A stretch of DNA of 64,000 nucleotides from Girardinichthys multiradiatus. Its lineage: Eukaryota; Chordata; Actinopteri; Cyprinodontiformes; Goodeidae. Position numbers and translations under genes: made by a program. The stretch spans positions 49,539,873 through 49,603,872 of the forward strand of contig NC_061815.1 of NCBI RefSeq assembly GCF_021462225.1. Direction: 5' to 3'. Below the pieces are notes generated by a model, which worked only from the letters and a program-made list of their open reading frames with translations, searched no databases and was not told the origin of the DNA. The first letter of the stretch is position 1. Every line of letters begins with the position of its first letter. Below are positions 35,155 to 45,744 of the stretch, piece by piece.

Positions 35155-36706
35155 TGGATAGCCATCACCAATGAAACGAAAGACAAGTTCCAAGGTTCGG
35201 TGCCGTAGGTCCGATGATGAGGAGTCAACAGTGTTGCGTGGCAAAGATGAGGCGGACAGCGATGCAGACAACATCAAATTTGCCCCAGCAAGGGAACCAG
35301 GTCCCACAGTTGACCGAAATGGTCTCCACTCTCCCTTTTCCAGCTTTTTTTCAATGTGACAGTGGTGCGTGAACTTATTGACAATATAAGTGCCATTGCT
35401 GCCAAAAAAAAGAGGCTGGCCGGAAGTTTTAATGGACACTTCTAACAGAGAAAGAATTTTATGTGTTCATGTCAGTACTTATTTTCCCTGGCCTTGTACA
35501 TTTACACAATCCGTCTGATTATTGGAAGCGAGATTAGCCGTACAACTTCCAAATCCCACGTGAAAGCATGGCACGCAATAGGTTTGAGGTTATTTTATGG
35601 TCATTGCGAATCAGCCATCCAAATGAAATGAAAAGAAAAAAGGCACACCCGGACTACGATTGTCTGTGCAAAATAAAACCACTCTACTTCCACATAGTTA
35701 CTGCATGCCTGGCTAATTTTCAGCTCTATAAGAACATTTGCATAGATGAAAGGATAGTGGCATCGAAGGCTAGAATTAGCATGAAACAGTTCATGAAGGC
35801 CAAGCCTACAAAGTGGGGCTATAAACTGTTTGTGCTGGCTAATTCACAAACAAGCTACACATTGAACTTTTTTTGTGTATACAGGGAAAAGAGAGCACAG
35901 CACAGGACAGGGTCTGAGTTACTCAGCTGTTGTGGATCTTTTGTCATTGTCTTTGCTTGGTAGGGGCTACGCTTTGTATGTAGACAATTTTAACACCAGC
36001 CCTGCCCATTTTGAACATCTCCACACAAAGCATATTGGGTGTTGGTTTTCCATGCACAGACAGAAATGACTTTCCAAAGAGGGCTGAGAGGGGAGATGTG
36101 CGCTGGATTCGGAAAGATAACTTACTCTTTGTAAAGTGGTTTGACACACGGGAGGTGACTTTGTGCTCCATGGTACACAAGGCATTCTCTCGCAAAACTG
36201 TGCAGCGGAAAGTGAGGAAGTCTGGGGTGTGGAAGAATGTGTCAGTACCTGTCCCTGATGCTGTTGTGGATTACAATAAATACATGGGTGGCATTCACTT
36301 GTCTGATGCAATTGTAGGCTATTACTCTGTATGTCACAAAATAATGAAGTGGTATAAGACCTTTTTCTATTTCTTTGTTGACATTGCCATTGTAAATAGC
36401 TTCATCTTGCATAGACAGCTAGCCTGCACACGGACTGGTCCTGTGTTCCAGGAGAAACTTGCACATGAAATGTTGATGTTTGCTGTCGGCTCACCTTCAC
36501 CCACACTTGCACCTACCTCAACACCACACTGCATACCTTGTTACTATGGCACTGATGCAAGCAAGTCAAGAAGGTATTGCAAGAGGTGCCAGGAGGCTGG
36601 CATCCAGAAGGTTAAAACCCCAATTTATTGTACAGCCTGTAATGTCTCACTTTGTCTAACATCCAATAGAAATTGCTTCATGCTGTGGCATAATGTGATG
36701 TGGTAA
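35155..36706 (+). pseudogene. piggyBac-type transposase (PGBD4-like), frameshifted
   Basis: Cut-and-paste transposase targeting TTAA sites. The parts run in order: basic N-terminal segment (35,171-35,320), HSPFSSFF and VVRELIDNI (about 35,325-35,390), a MARNRFEVILWSLRISHP block (35,568), then IDERIVASKA with the first Asp (about 35,738). KPTKWGYKLFVLANS follows, then ALYVDNFNTSPAHFEHL with the second Asp (about 35,970-36,020). VVDYNKYMGGIHLSDAIVGY (about 36,267) is where GGVD is usual; here the Asp reads His. The C-terminus has a cross-brace Cys/His zinc motif (CIPCYY...YCKRCQ...YCTACNVSLC) ending in CFMLWHNVMW at 36,706. Stops occur near 35,357 and 35,440, and the frame changes near 35,930 and 36,065. 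Confidence 0.88.
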
Positions 36707-37131
36707 GAGCCATAAAAATTTAAATGTGATTTAGTGGGTTTTACATTTTGTGTCTAAATGTCAAAGGATTGCAATGTTTTTGGCACTGGGTGTTCAATAA
36801 ATGTGCTCCAGAATGATTCAACATAGCATTTTCTTGTTTTATTGAAAATTATTAAAACATAAATGTGGGTAATAAAAACTAAAACATCAAAAACAGGCTG
36901 TTTTAGACATGTAAAAGTATTGTATTAAATTTTTTTAATAAATACACCAGAAATCTCCACTTTTGCAGATGGTGCTGAATTTTGCCGAAATGCCCCATAT
37001 GGTGCCAAAAGGAAAAACTTTACTTTACTAAAACCTCTGTAACTTTTGCTTTAATTTACTTCAGCTGCATGACACTTTGCATAAGTAATGTCCACAAGTG
37101 GATTTAGGGTTTTCTAAGGTCTGTAGCTTTC

Positions 37132-37134
<3 letters not shown>
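36707..37134. other. 3' flank of the piggyBac-like gene
   Basis: GTTCAATAAATGTGC at 36,793-36,807 is a plausible polyadenylation signal for the transposase. The rest is AT-rich and featureless. A possible element end GGGTTTCTACAGGTTAA lies further on at 37,425-37,441, with TTAA as expected of piggyBac, but no matching left end was found. Confidence 0.4.

Positions 37135-37193
<59 letters not shown>
37135..37193 (+). repeat. (AT)n microsatellite
   Basis: About 29 AT units. It makes the artificial IYIY frames on both strands. Confidence 0.98.
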
Positions 37194-37194
<1 letters not shown>

Positions 37195-38038
37195 TGTACA
37201 ATGCAGGAACAATTCTGGCGAGGGAAGAAAATCTTAATTTATTTCTGTGTGCCATCCTCATTATCTCTGAAACAATGCTACTGTGATATGTATCCTTCTG
37301 ATTGAATTTCCAGAGTGTTACCTTTAATTTGACACCATGCTTATTTAAATAGTTTGTAATTGCTGAGAAAAACTCGATTACATTTGGCAATGTAATTTTG
37401 AGCACAAACTTCACAAAAACGCCGTGGGTTTCTACAGGTTAAATAAATAACTTCTAGATATTCTTTACCTGCTGTAGATTTTTCTTGGCCCAACAAATGT
37501 GCTTTAGTCCTCCACTTGTCTTCTGTAATTGAATATTAAGTCACGTTGCACAATATGTTGTCATGGATACAAGGAATCGACCAAAAACTAGCATAAAGGC
37601 AGCGAAAAGGAAGCAAAGCGACATTGAGGGCTTTCACTGAGGATTCTTTGATCGAGCCACCGGTCATCAAAAAGAAAATGATCACGACCACTGATCCACA
37701 GTCTGTTGTTGTTCACTCAGTTACACCACTTATTATGAGGCTGCTTGCAGCAGCAGTGAATGTTAAAAATGCTGCATTTGATTGTTGAAAAAACAAAAGA
37801 AGTTATGCCACCTTTTGGCAGTGCATGTTTCCATGTTTGGGTCTGGACTAAATAAATCTGACAGATGGTAGTCACATAATATCAGCTTCACTGATGTAAA
37901 CTAAAATGTGCACCACACTTTATACAGTGTTGTCTGACGTTATCAGATGTGTGTTCCTCACCAGGATTACAGGTAAAATCTTCTTACCAGTTTAACCATA
38001 TACAGCAATGCCTGCAAGGATTTCTACTCCTGGGTTTG
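37194..38038. other. No gene recognised; left flank of the ERV
   Basis: Single-copy-looking sequence. The last five bases, GTTTG (38,034-38,038), are the left target duplication of the ERV. Confidence 0.5.
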
Positions 38039-38329
38039 TGTTAGGTATTATTTAGTCAACTCAGAGGTAAGAACGATACAGTCATAGTTACTTGTGACAA
38101 GGGTAGCCCACTTTGCAGTGAAACTACAAAGTTTTGACACCCTATCTCTTTATTTATATACACAGTTCAACAGACAGTTCAGACAGGGTGTGTGTGTGAG
38201 ACGGAAAGGAGGCTGGTTCACACAGAGATAACAATGATCTCACACACACAGGGAGGAAGGCATAGTGCAGGTGCCTTCCAACCCAAGGTTTTTACATGAG
38301 TGATAACAAGTTTTTGCACCCATCCAACA
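38039..38329 (-). repeat. ERV 3' LTR
   Basis: On the plus strand it runs TGTTAGGTATTATT to CATCCAACA; on the minus strand it starts TGTTGGATGGGTGC and ends ACCTAACA. It matches the 44,725-45,015 copy along its length by reading. It contains a TATAAATA-type motif (minus strand near 38,155). Confidence 0.95.
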
Positions 38330-38341
38330 GTCCCTCCTTTT
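38330..38341 (-). promoter_or_regulatory. ERV polypurine tract
   Basis: Read on the minus strand it is AAAGGAGGGAC, directly before the 3' LTR. This is the usual primer for plus-strand DNA synthesis. Confidence 0.8.
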
Positions 38342-38491
38342 ATCACAAGTAAAAACATTTAATATAAAAACGAGTAAGAAAAATACTTTGTATGAGCGAA
38401 AACCCACGGACGGTAAACAGATTATATTTTGTGGGAAATACTCATACGGCCCCGCCGCCCTCGGCGACCATTAAAAGTTAAATGTTGATTA

Positions 38492-38694
38492 ATACTTGAA
38501 ATCATAAAAATAAAATAATGATACTTGAAATCATAAAAATAAAATAATGATACTTGAAATCATAAAAATAAAAGAATAATACTTGAAATCATAAAAATAA
38601 AAGAATAATACTTGAAATCATAAAAATAAAAGAATAATACTTGAAATCATAAAAATAAAAGAATAATACTTGAAATCATAAAAATAAAAGAATT
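38492..38694. repeat. 29-bp tandem repeat, seven copies, inside the ERV
   Basis: The unit is ATACTTGAAATCATAAAAAT followed by AAAAKAATA-type sequence, period 29. The first copies read AAATAATG and later ones AAGAATA. It lies between the env-like start and the polypurine tract, where most of env should be. Confidence 0.95.
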
Positions 38695-38884
38695 AAAAAA
38701 TCTGCCCTGTTTATGTCATCATTGTACTTTTTCTCATTTCACTTAAGCAACAACTTCTTTCGATTTTCTGCTGTAAGGTCATTTTATGAAATACAATGTA
38801 TGAGTACACTCAGGCTTTTGATGTGATTTATTTACAACATGTCATCATAATCGTCCCCTTCATTTTCGTGCATTTCTACCTGGT

Positions 38885-39103
38885 TCAGTGTTGCATATGC
38901 CACCATGAACAATACCAGAAATTCTGTAGGAATGGATGTGCGTCATGTTCTTCCGTCAGTGTTCTGAGATGGGTCCCGTCTGATGTCCATCTCTTCTGGT
39001 TCGGTATCACCTCCTGTGGATCCTGCTTTAGATAGAGAAAGAGTCCTGCTACCAGAATTAAGCTCAGGCTTATCAGTCCTGTCCACATGTTACAGAGAGC
39101 CAT
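38885..39103 (-). pseudogene. env: ERV env-like start with signal-type helix
   Basis: The minus-strand frame opens with a Met, a few residues, then a hydrophobic run (MWTGLISLSLILVAGLFLYL) of the kind found in signal peptides or type II anchors. It directly follows the integrase C-terminus, the position of env. It breaks off after 72 codons, and no surface or transmembrane domains follow. Confidence 0.5.
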
Positions 39104-39181
39104 TTTATAATTGGGCGCAGATCAGCTGTTTTCTTCACCGGTTTGAGACGCTGGGCCATCTTTGAACCCGGACTTCCTCTG

Positions 39182-40200
39182 CTACCCCGTCGGTTGGTTT
39201 GGCTCCTGTAACGGCAAAACTGGCTTACAGTGGCTTTTATGGATCCAGGAAGGCCTCTCTGCTATTTTCAGAGCTGTGGGCGTTGTCAGGAGTATTTGAA
39301 ACGGCCCTTTCCACCAAGGAGTGCTCCAATCCTTCCGGTGGAGTGTCTTAATCAGGACCAGGTCTCCAGGCCTCATTCTGTGGGATAGGAGCAGAGATTA
39401 TCGGCAGACCACTGGACATTTGTTCTTCTTTTGTCTGCAACATTTTATTCATCCACTCAGCTAATGAAGGTTCCTGTTGTGCTTTCTCTATTTCATTCAT
39501 GTCAGAGGGCAGAGAAAACGGTCTGCCATGTACCATTTCTTTGAGAATACAAATTCACATCAGCAACTTGGTGTCATGTGATCTCAGACTCAGAATATAG
39601 TGGGTGGAGTTATACAATGATGTACAGTAGGTGGCAAATGGAGTAAGACCGGTTTGATTTGGAGTTATTCTCATCCATAATTTAACCAGGGATAGGCATT
39701 CGGGTCATGGCCTCCCTGTTTCTTCCATTGTTTTCCTTAATCTTTAACTGAAACCCTAATGCATTAGAACTTAGTTCTATTAATTTATTTACAAAATGAG
39801 TTCCATTATCTGACCTTATAATCTGTGGGATACCATATGTGGGGAAAAAATATGTCACTAGGTTCATCTATTACAACTAGGCAATATTTCTTCCCCCGTG
39901 TTTGCAACAAATTATGCATGATCTGCAAAAATGATTTGCATAGTCAGAAATATTTATAGTGTAGCATTAATGCTTTACCAGATGTGACATATTCCCCCCT
40001 TGACACGTGGGTCTTCCCAATGTGTCACTGTAGCCGCTGTGTTGTATAACTTTTTTTGGGAGGATTGGTTTATCTTCTATCTGATAGATGTCATCTTTTT
40101 TCTGTGCTCCTCTCTTTAGCCAGGCCTTTATTTCTGTCTTGGGTGCTGACTGTTGGGCGTCTTTCAGCACGTCTGTGTCTATAAATAGCAGATCTGACAT
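39182..40200 (-). pseudogene. pol: ERV integrase, in pieces
   Basis: Integrase would insert viral DNA into the host genome. On the minus strand the N-terminal part is at 40,200-39,967 (with degraded zinc site). The core piece with FPTYGIPQIIRSDNGTHFVN, including the second catalytic Asp, is at 39,867-39,682. A VHGRPFSLPSD block follows at 39,536-39,348. The C-terminal domain is at 39,376-39,182 ([46 protein letters not shown]). Stops and frame changes separate the pieces. The first Asp region and part of the core with the Glu are missing. Confidence 0.85.
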
Positions 40201-41090
40201 TTTCTCTTTAATAGGTTGAAATGAGTTAGTTCTGTCCCTGATGATGTTTTAAAACCTCTATTTTGCCAAATCTTAGCATGGTGATGTACTGATCCGAAAA
40301 CGTATTGGCTGTCTGTGTATATAGTAAGTATTTGTCCCTCATGTAATTCACATGCTCTTACTACAGCATATAATTCTGCTGTTTGGGCTGAGCATGTATT
40401 GGGTAGAGATTTAGCTTCTATTATCCTATCGATGGTTGTTACTGCATAACCAACTCTATTCTTTCCATATTCATCTTTAGATGCTGAGCCATCTACAAAC
40501 ACAACACATGAATCTGGTAGAAGGGTTTGAGAAATGTCTTGTCTGGGTTTGGTGTCTTCTTCAACTTTTGCTTTATAAGAATGTGGTTTTCCATCTTCTG
40601 CAGTAGGTATTAGAGTACTTGGATTTAAAGGGCACATCTTTTTAGAGTTATGTTTGGCTGTGATAATAATAGCGATGTCAGTGTGATATGCCTTGCATGT
40701 AGCGTCAGGTGCTTCTCTTAATATTCCTGACTTCAACATGTCTTGTATTATTGACTTAATACCTTCTTCAGCTTCTGGCTTTAAGGGGTATTGACGGACT
40801 AATGGCCTTTTTTCAGATATTAGTTTAACCTTGTATGGTGGGAACCCCTTTATAAGCCCTACATCAGTTGATGATTGGGACCATAGTTCAGGTGGGACAG
40901 CAGCTAGGGCAGGATGCATGTTGCTCTCTTTGCTCTCAGCTAAGCCCTGTATTTGTCTCTCTGCCTCATCTAAATGTATCCTTAGATGGACTTTGACTAT
41001 CCACGCCAGAATGAGCTTCCAGATTCCTGTATTAGGATCCACTTTTGACAGTGTCAGTGCTGTTCCTGCAGAGGTTTAAAGCCTCTGTTT
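40179..41090 (-). pseudogene. pol: ERV protease end, RT fingers and RNase H, internal RT deletion
   Basis: One open frame of 287 codons. It begins with a protease C-terminus and the start of reverse transcriptase (VPPELWSQSSTDVGLIKGFP, RPLVRQYPLKPEAEEGI). After LREAPDA it jumps to the tether before RNase H, so the palm with its Y-x-D-D box and the thumb are gone without breaking the frame. The RNase H domain keeps FVDGSASKDE, TAELYAVVRACEL and IYTDSQYVFG, carrying the Asp-Glu-Asp catalytic set, and then runs into a frame break at the integrase. Only RNase H could be functional in principle. Confidence 0.88.
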
Positions 41091-43374
41091 TTCCAAATTC
41101 TTATTATTCTTTTTTATTATATTTTATAAAGTAAGTCCTTATTACATTTAAAAATGAGATCAATATTTTTGGTAGTTGCTATTATTATAAATAATGCTTG
41201 GTTTAGTTCTTATTAAAAATAAAAAATAAAAACTCACTCACTGATGAACACAAAAAAATGAAGGGCATATTATATCTTATAATCTTAGTTTATCTTACCC
41301 AGTTTTATAGATACAACATACAGTTTCAGTCAGCTTTGTATTTAGTTCAAGTAACTAAAGTTTGTTTCAATTAACTCACGTTTTCTCTATTTCAGTCCAG
41401 TCCAGTAATTCTGTTAAGGTTCATTTCATCTTATGTTAAGTTTGAGTCTAATTCAATCATTTTGAACCTGACTGGAAAAAGTCTAAACATCTGTTAAAAT
41501 CTTTTTGTTTTACCATAGAGAACTGACCTAATATTATTATGGTATGTTGAGGACTCTAATTTTTACATAACATGAAACAGACATTTATTTCACAAAAACA
41601 GAAAGTCAAACACAGACATTTGGCCACATGAAAGTTTAAATAACCTGTTTGTAAAAGAATTAGGAAAAATTGAAGACAGATCTATGAACTTTCCTATGGT
41701 TATCAGTATTTTTAATACAGGTAGAACCTTTGCTATCTTTATATGATTTTTCGGAAAAGATTCTGGAAACCTTATTAAGATATAAATTTGGCAAAGATCA
41801 TCAGAACATCAGATCTTTATTAGTGCTTTTAAGGTCCCTCAAAGATGCATTACAATGAAATCAGTCATTCCCATTCACACACATTCACACACTACTTACT
41901 TATTTTTCTGTCAGAGTAATTTTTATTTGCAAAAATTTGAACATAATTTGACTTCTATTATTCTTAAAATGCACATTGTTTCCTCATAACCCCTTTTGTT
42001 TCCACTAGGTCTGTTTTGAACGCTTCAATTTTTTTTTTTTTTATTCACCAAGAATCAATAAGGTGGTCTTAGTGGGTCCACCTTAAAGGTGTTATCTGTT
42101 GGGTGTCATGTTATCATTGTCTGGTCAGTGAGGTTCATAAGTCAGTCAGAACCTTGGTCATTTGTTCTGTGCACATAATGTTTCATAGATCCAGCCTATG
42201 ATTAGTCAGCAAAACTTCCACCTATAGGAGAAAAATTGATTGTTAATGAATGAGCTGCATTTCCTAGGAACACTGTCTTCCTCCTGGATGAGCATCACCT
42301 GTTGAAAAACTTTCATCATTGTTTGTTTCACATATTCAATCAGATCTTTATATTATACCAGTAGGTGAAGTTGTTAGTATCTCATGTAGACTGACATATA
42401 CTGTTGCATTTGGAGAAAATCTCAGATTAAATAAACATAGTTAGAGCTTCAATCCAAGTTCATTTTGTGTCTGCAGACTTTAGCCAATTTCTCTTTTCTT
42501 TTTTTTTTTTATACATAAAGATCAAGATTCAAAACATTTTCAAAAGGCAGATTGTGGCAGAATGTAGACAAAACTGCTTATTGATTGACAAAATAACATT
42601 CAAGCACACAATCACCATATTAAAAGGCTCTACTTCTAGAGAATCACTAAACTTCTGGGGTCCGGTTTTGGCCCGCGGACCTTGAGTTTGACACATGCAG
42701 GGTAGAGTTACAATTTTTTTTTTTTTCAGACCTTTCAGCAGAGACAGGCTTCTGCTGTTTGCAGAAGTTTTATCTTTGTTTTCAGGCAGCTGCATCTCTT
42801 TGTCAAGGTCGTTTCACAGAGCTGAAATTTAACTTCTCTCAAAGAGGAAAAATCAAGAATGCAAACAATCTGAGCCAAATATGGAATTATTTCCCTGTAA
42901 AATGAATCTTTTGCATTTTATCATGATATTGTTAGTAGTATAACACCATAGAATGATTTTTAAAGCACCTGTTTCTCACTAATACTTGCCTACAAAATCT
43001 TTTACTCTCAGATTACTTCTTTAACAACTCTAGTCATTGTTCACTGGGTTGTCCAGTTGGACAGTTTCCATGTTGTCCACATTGTCACCTCCTCTTTTAA
43101 CTTCTTTTACCACGTCCTCTAAAACCATCTCTTAGTCTTTATAATCTAACCTGGGATGGGTGGCGGTCCGCCCCCCCCCTTTATTTGTTTTCAGTTAAGC
43201 TGAAAGTTTTTTCCTGTGCTTTTCTTAAGGCCTCAGTATTATGGCTATGTCAGTTAAAAGCTGCTCTTATTGTTGTTTTTTTAATTCATCTTTTTGTTTT
43301 AATCTGTTTATCAACTGTGAGCACTCAGGGACTGAAAAGTCCCCTTTGAAATTATAATCTGGCAAGGTTTTTTA
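41091..43374 (-). other. ERV interior, no readable gene
   Basis: About 2.3 kb of AT-rich sequence with no capsid, nucleocapsid zinc knuckle or protease active site on either strand. A MITE-like end (GGTTTTGGCCCGCGGACCTT, 42,663-42,682) may mark an insertion. Expected gag and protease genes have been lost or replaced. Confidence 0.6.
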
Positions 43375-43745
43375 TTGTCTCTTGAATCTTTTGAATGCAT
43401 AATCTCCAGTTTAAGATCCCCGTGTAGTTTTAGGATTTCAGTGATAATTAAGTTACCTGAAAATCCGTATTTTTATGCCATCGTGCACATATTTCTGTTA
43501 AATCAGAGCTTTTTCTCTGTTCTTTCCCCATTGTTCTTTGTTATTTTTCTCTTTTTAGTTTTCATTATTGCTAATTTTAGATCCCCTTGTAATTTTAAGA
43601 CATCCTTTGTATCTAATTTGCCCAAAAACCCATGTTTTTTATTTTTATTCCATCTATGACAGATTATACCTGCTCCTTTTACATAGTTCTCCATAAACTT
43701 TACCTCCCCTTCTAAGTCAATTAGTTTACTTTGTTTCTTCCCCAT
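43375..43745 (-). pseudogene. gag: ERV gag matrix-like start with an internal duplication
   Basis: The minus-strand frame starts MGKKQSKL at 43,745, a Gly-2/Ser-6 pattern typical of an N-myristoylated matrix protein that would sit at the membrane. It is open for 80 codons. A segment LKLQGDLKLAIMKTKKRK is repeated about 165 bp later as LKLHGDLKLEIMHSKDS in decayed form. The reading frame stops at 43,503 between the two copies. Confidence 0.6.
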
Positions 43746-44094
43746 TATGTTTTATGTTAGTTTAATTATAGTATAAATGTCCCAGATAAAAGGTCACTGG
43801 CATGAGACTTTAAGGAGAGGACATTAACACGCCCTTCTACTGCGACTAATTCGCAGCGGTGTTAATTTTCTGGAATGAAATCCGACCTGAATCTCCAAAG
43901 TCACCAGTACGTAGTTTTAATCTGGGCAAAATAAAACACAGGACCAGCAGAATCCTGCTATGATTCTATTAAAATGCTTAGTCCTCCATACACACACAAC
44001 ACAGTCACACAGTTAGTTTCAGGTACCTTGTAATTTTTTCTAAGTTAACTTGGTGTTATTTTATGAGCTCAATTTACTCCGTTCTTTTTACTTT

Positions 44095-44453
44095 TATAGC
44101 GCTTATTCTATTCCCTCGCAGGGGAATAACCCTTAGTCGTTTTATTTGGCCCCCTTCTTGGCGGGGCCCTACCTTAATTTGTCACTATTCCTTTCACGGT
44201 GGAATAAAACCATCCCAATGCAGCGTCCTTACCGGCGACGCACTACCAACGACTTTTAAGTACTTTTCTTCTTTTATTTATATAGCGCTTACTCTATTCC
44301 CTCGCAGGAGAATAATCCTCAGTCGTTTTCTTTAATCCCCTTCACGGCGGGATTGTACCAAATTTGTCACTATCCCTTTCACGGTGGAATAAAACCATCC
44401 TAATGCAGCGTCCTTACCGGCGACGCACTACCAACGACTGTTAAGTACTTTTC
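44095..44453 (-). repeat. Tandem duplication of about 185 bp in the ERV leader
   Basis: Copy A is about 44,095-44,280 and copy B 44,281-44,453. Shared landmarks are TATAGCGCTTA, CTATTCCCTCGCAGG, CACGGTGGAATAAAACCATC and CAGCGTCCTTACCGGCGACG. The copies differ by scattered changes, so the duplication predates this insertion. It lies in the untranslated leader between primer site and gag, where packaging and translation signals normally are. Confidence 0.9.
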
Positions 44454-44698
44454 CTATGAACTGTATTTTAAAACTGTCTCACCTCGGAGTTGACTTCTTG
44501 GTGACTCTTTGGACCCTGTGAGAGTCACCCCGCGCAGAGGAAGGCAATAACCCACTGGCCAGGTGTGAATTCACACACACCGGGACTTTCAGCCACTCCG
44601 GCTAAAGGAGGCTGTGCAGCGGTGCTTCGCTCGACGTCAGGCTTCCCCCACGGATCCCAGAGTCACTGTTAAAGCAAAGAGAAATAAGGTTATTGAAT

Positions 44699-44719
44699 TA
44701 ATCCGGCTTCGAAGGACCA
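44699..44719 (-). promoter_or_regulatory. ERV primer-binding site, tRNA-Tyr type
   Basis: On the minus strand it reads TGGTCCTTCGAAGCCGGA, starting five bases after the 5' LTR. It is the complement of a tRNA-Tyr 3' end (…CGGCTCGAAGGACCA) with one extra A. tRNA identity is from general knowledge of tRNA-Tyr sequence. Confidence 0.8.
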
Positions 44720-44724
44720 ATAAA

Positions 44725-45015
44725 TGTTAGGTATTATTTAGTCAACTCAGAGGTAAGAACGATACAGTCATAGTTACTTGTGACAAGGGTAGCCCACTTT
44801 GCAGTGAAACTACAAAGTTTTGACACCCTATCTCTTTATTTATATACACAGTTCAACAGACAGTTCAGACAGGGTGTGTGTGTGAGACGGAAAGGAGGCT
44901 GGTTCACACAGAGATAACAATGATCTCACACACACAGGGAGGAAGGCATAGTGCAGGTGCCTTCCAACCCAAGGTTTTTACATGAGTGATAACAAGTTTT
45001 TGCACCCATCCAACA
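44725..45015 (-). repeat. ERV 5' LTR
   Basis: Same 291-bp sequence as 38,039-38,329. Its outer edge TGTTGGATGG (minus) meets GTTTG, the right target duplication at 45,016-45,020. Confidence 0.95.
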
Positions 45016-45020
45016 GTTTG

Positions 45021-45744
45021 GATGGAAAAAAATAAAATTATAATGAGATGCATTAATCAATAAAACAGGAAAAGTAAGGTAGAAATTTATTAGTGTCAGC
45101 TGAAAAGTGTTGTTGCTAAGTCCCCTCCTTAACTACATGCAAATCAAGGGGCTTCAAACACCATAGAACAACATGATCTAAAATATTATAAGGTAAATAT
45201 TATAAAAAGATTTTAAAAAAAAAAATCTTTGAAAGACAATGATAGAAAATAAAATCTGTGAACTTCACTGTAGGAATATAAACTCAAAGGTTGCAGATTA
45301 AACACAAGATAAAAGTGATTAAATGTTTTGTTTAAATAAAGTTAATAACAATATACAGTGAGATATGTTTGAGATAAGACACAAGACGTGAGCCTTGTCA
45401 TGAAGAAAGGTTTTAGGTCTATCCATAAATAAAGTGTGTCTGCATGTTTTATTATGCTGGAAGCTTTTGTCTAAAATTCTTGCATGTATTCCTCAGCTTG
45501 AAGCAGCTGGAGCTAGAATAGGGAATTTCCAGCTGAAGCCTTCCCAAGGAAACATTAGTGTCCAGAAAAAAAACAATTTCATGGATGCTAACATGAAGAT
45601 AAAAAGACAAGTGCTGGTCAAAGATCACTTCAAGATATCATACAGTTGCAGCCAAATTAATGCAGTTAAGAGAAACTGACCGATATGCTGTTGCTAACAT
45701 ATCAAAGAGAAGAAATAAACTACAGAACTGCTGTTTGCTAACAA
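45021..45744. other. No gene recognised
   Basis: AT-rich sequence. The 81-codon plus frame at 45,434 has no recognisable domain. Confidence 0.45.

Larger units (their letters stand above)
38039..45015 (-). mobile_element. ERV provirus, minus strand, paired LTRs and target duplication
   Basis: Two 291-bp LTRs bound a 6977-bp provirus flanked by GTTTG at 38,034-38,038 and 45,016-45,020. A tRNA-Tyr-type primer-binding site lies just inside the right LTR and a polypurine tract just inside the left LTR, which fixes the direction as minus. Inside, from 5' to 3', are a long leader with a tandem duplication, a matrix-like gag start, about 2.4 kb of unreadable sequence, a deleted pol, an env-like start, and a 29-bp minisatellite. 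The two LTRs read as identical, so insertion is recent, yet the interior is heavily defective. Confidence 0.95.

Noticed and set aside
37098..37414. IYIYIY frames on both strands
   Set aside because: Translation of an (AT)n repeat.
38492..38694. CRISPR-like array of regular repeats
   Set aside because: Units are head-to-tail with no unique spacers, in a vertebrate genome inside an ERV; it is a minisatellite.
42660..42705. Complete hAT-type MITE in the ERV
   Set aside because: Only one end-like motif is present; the other end and an 8-bp duplication were not found.
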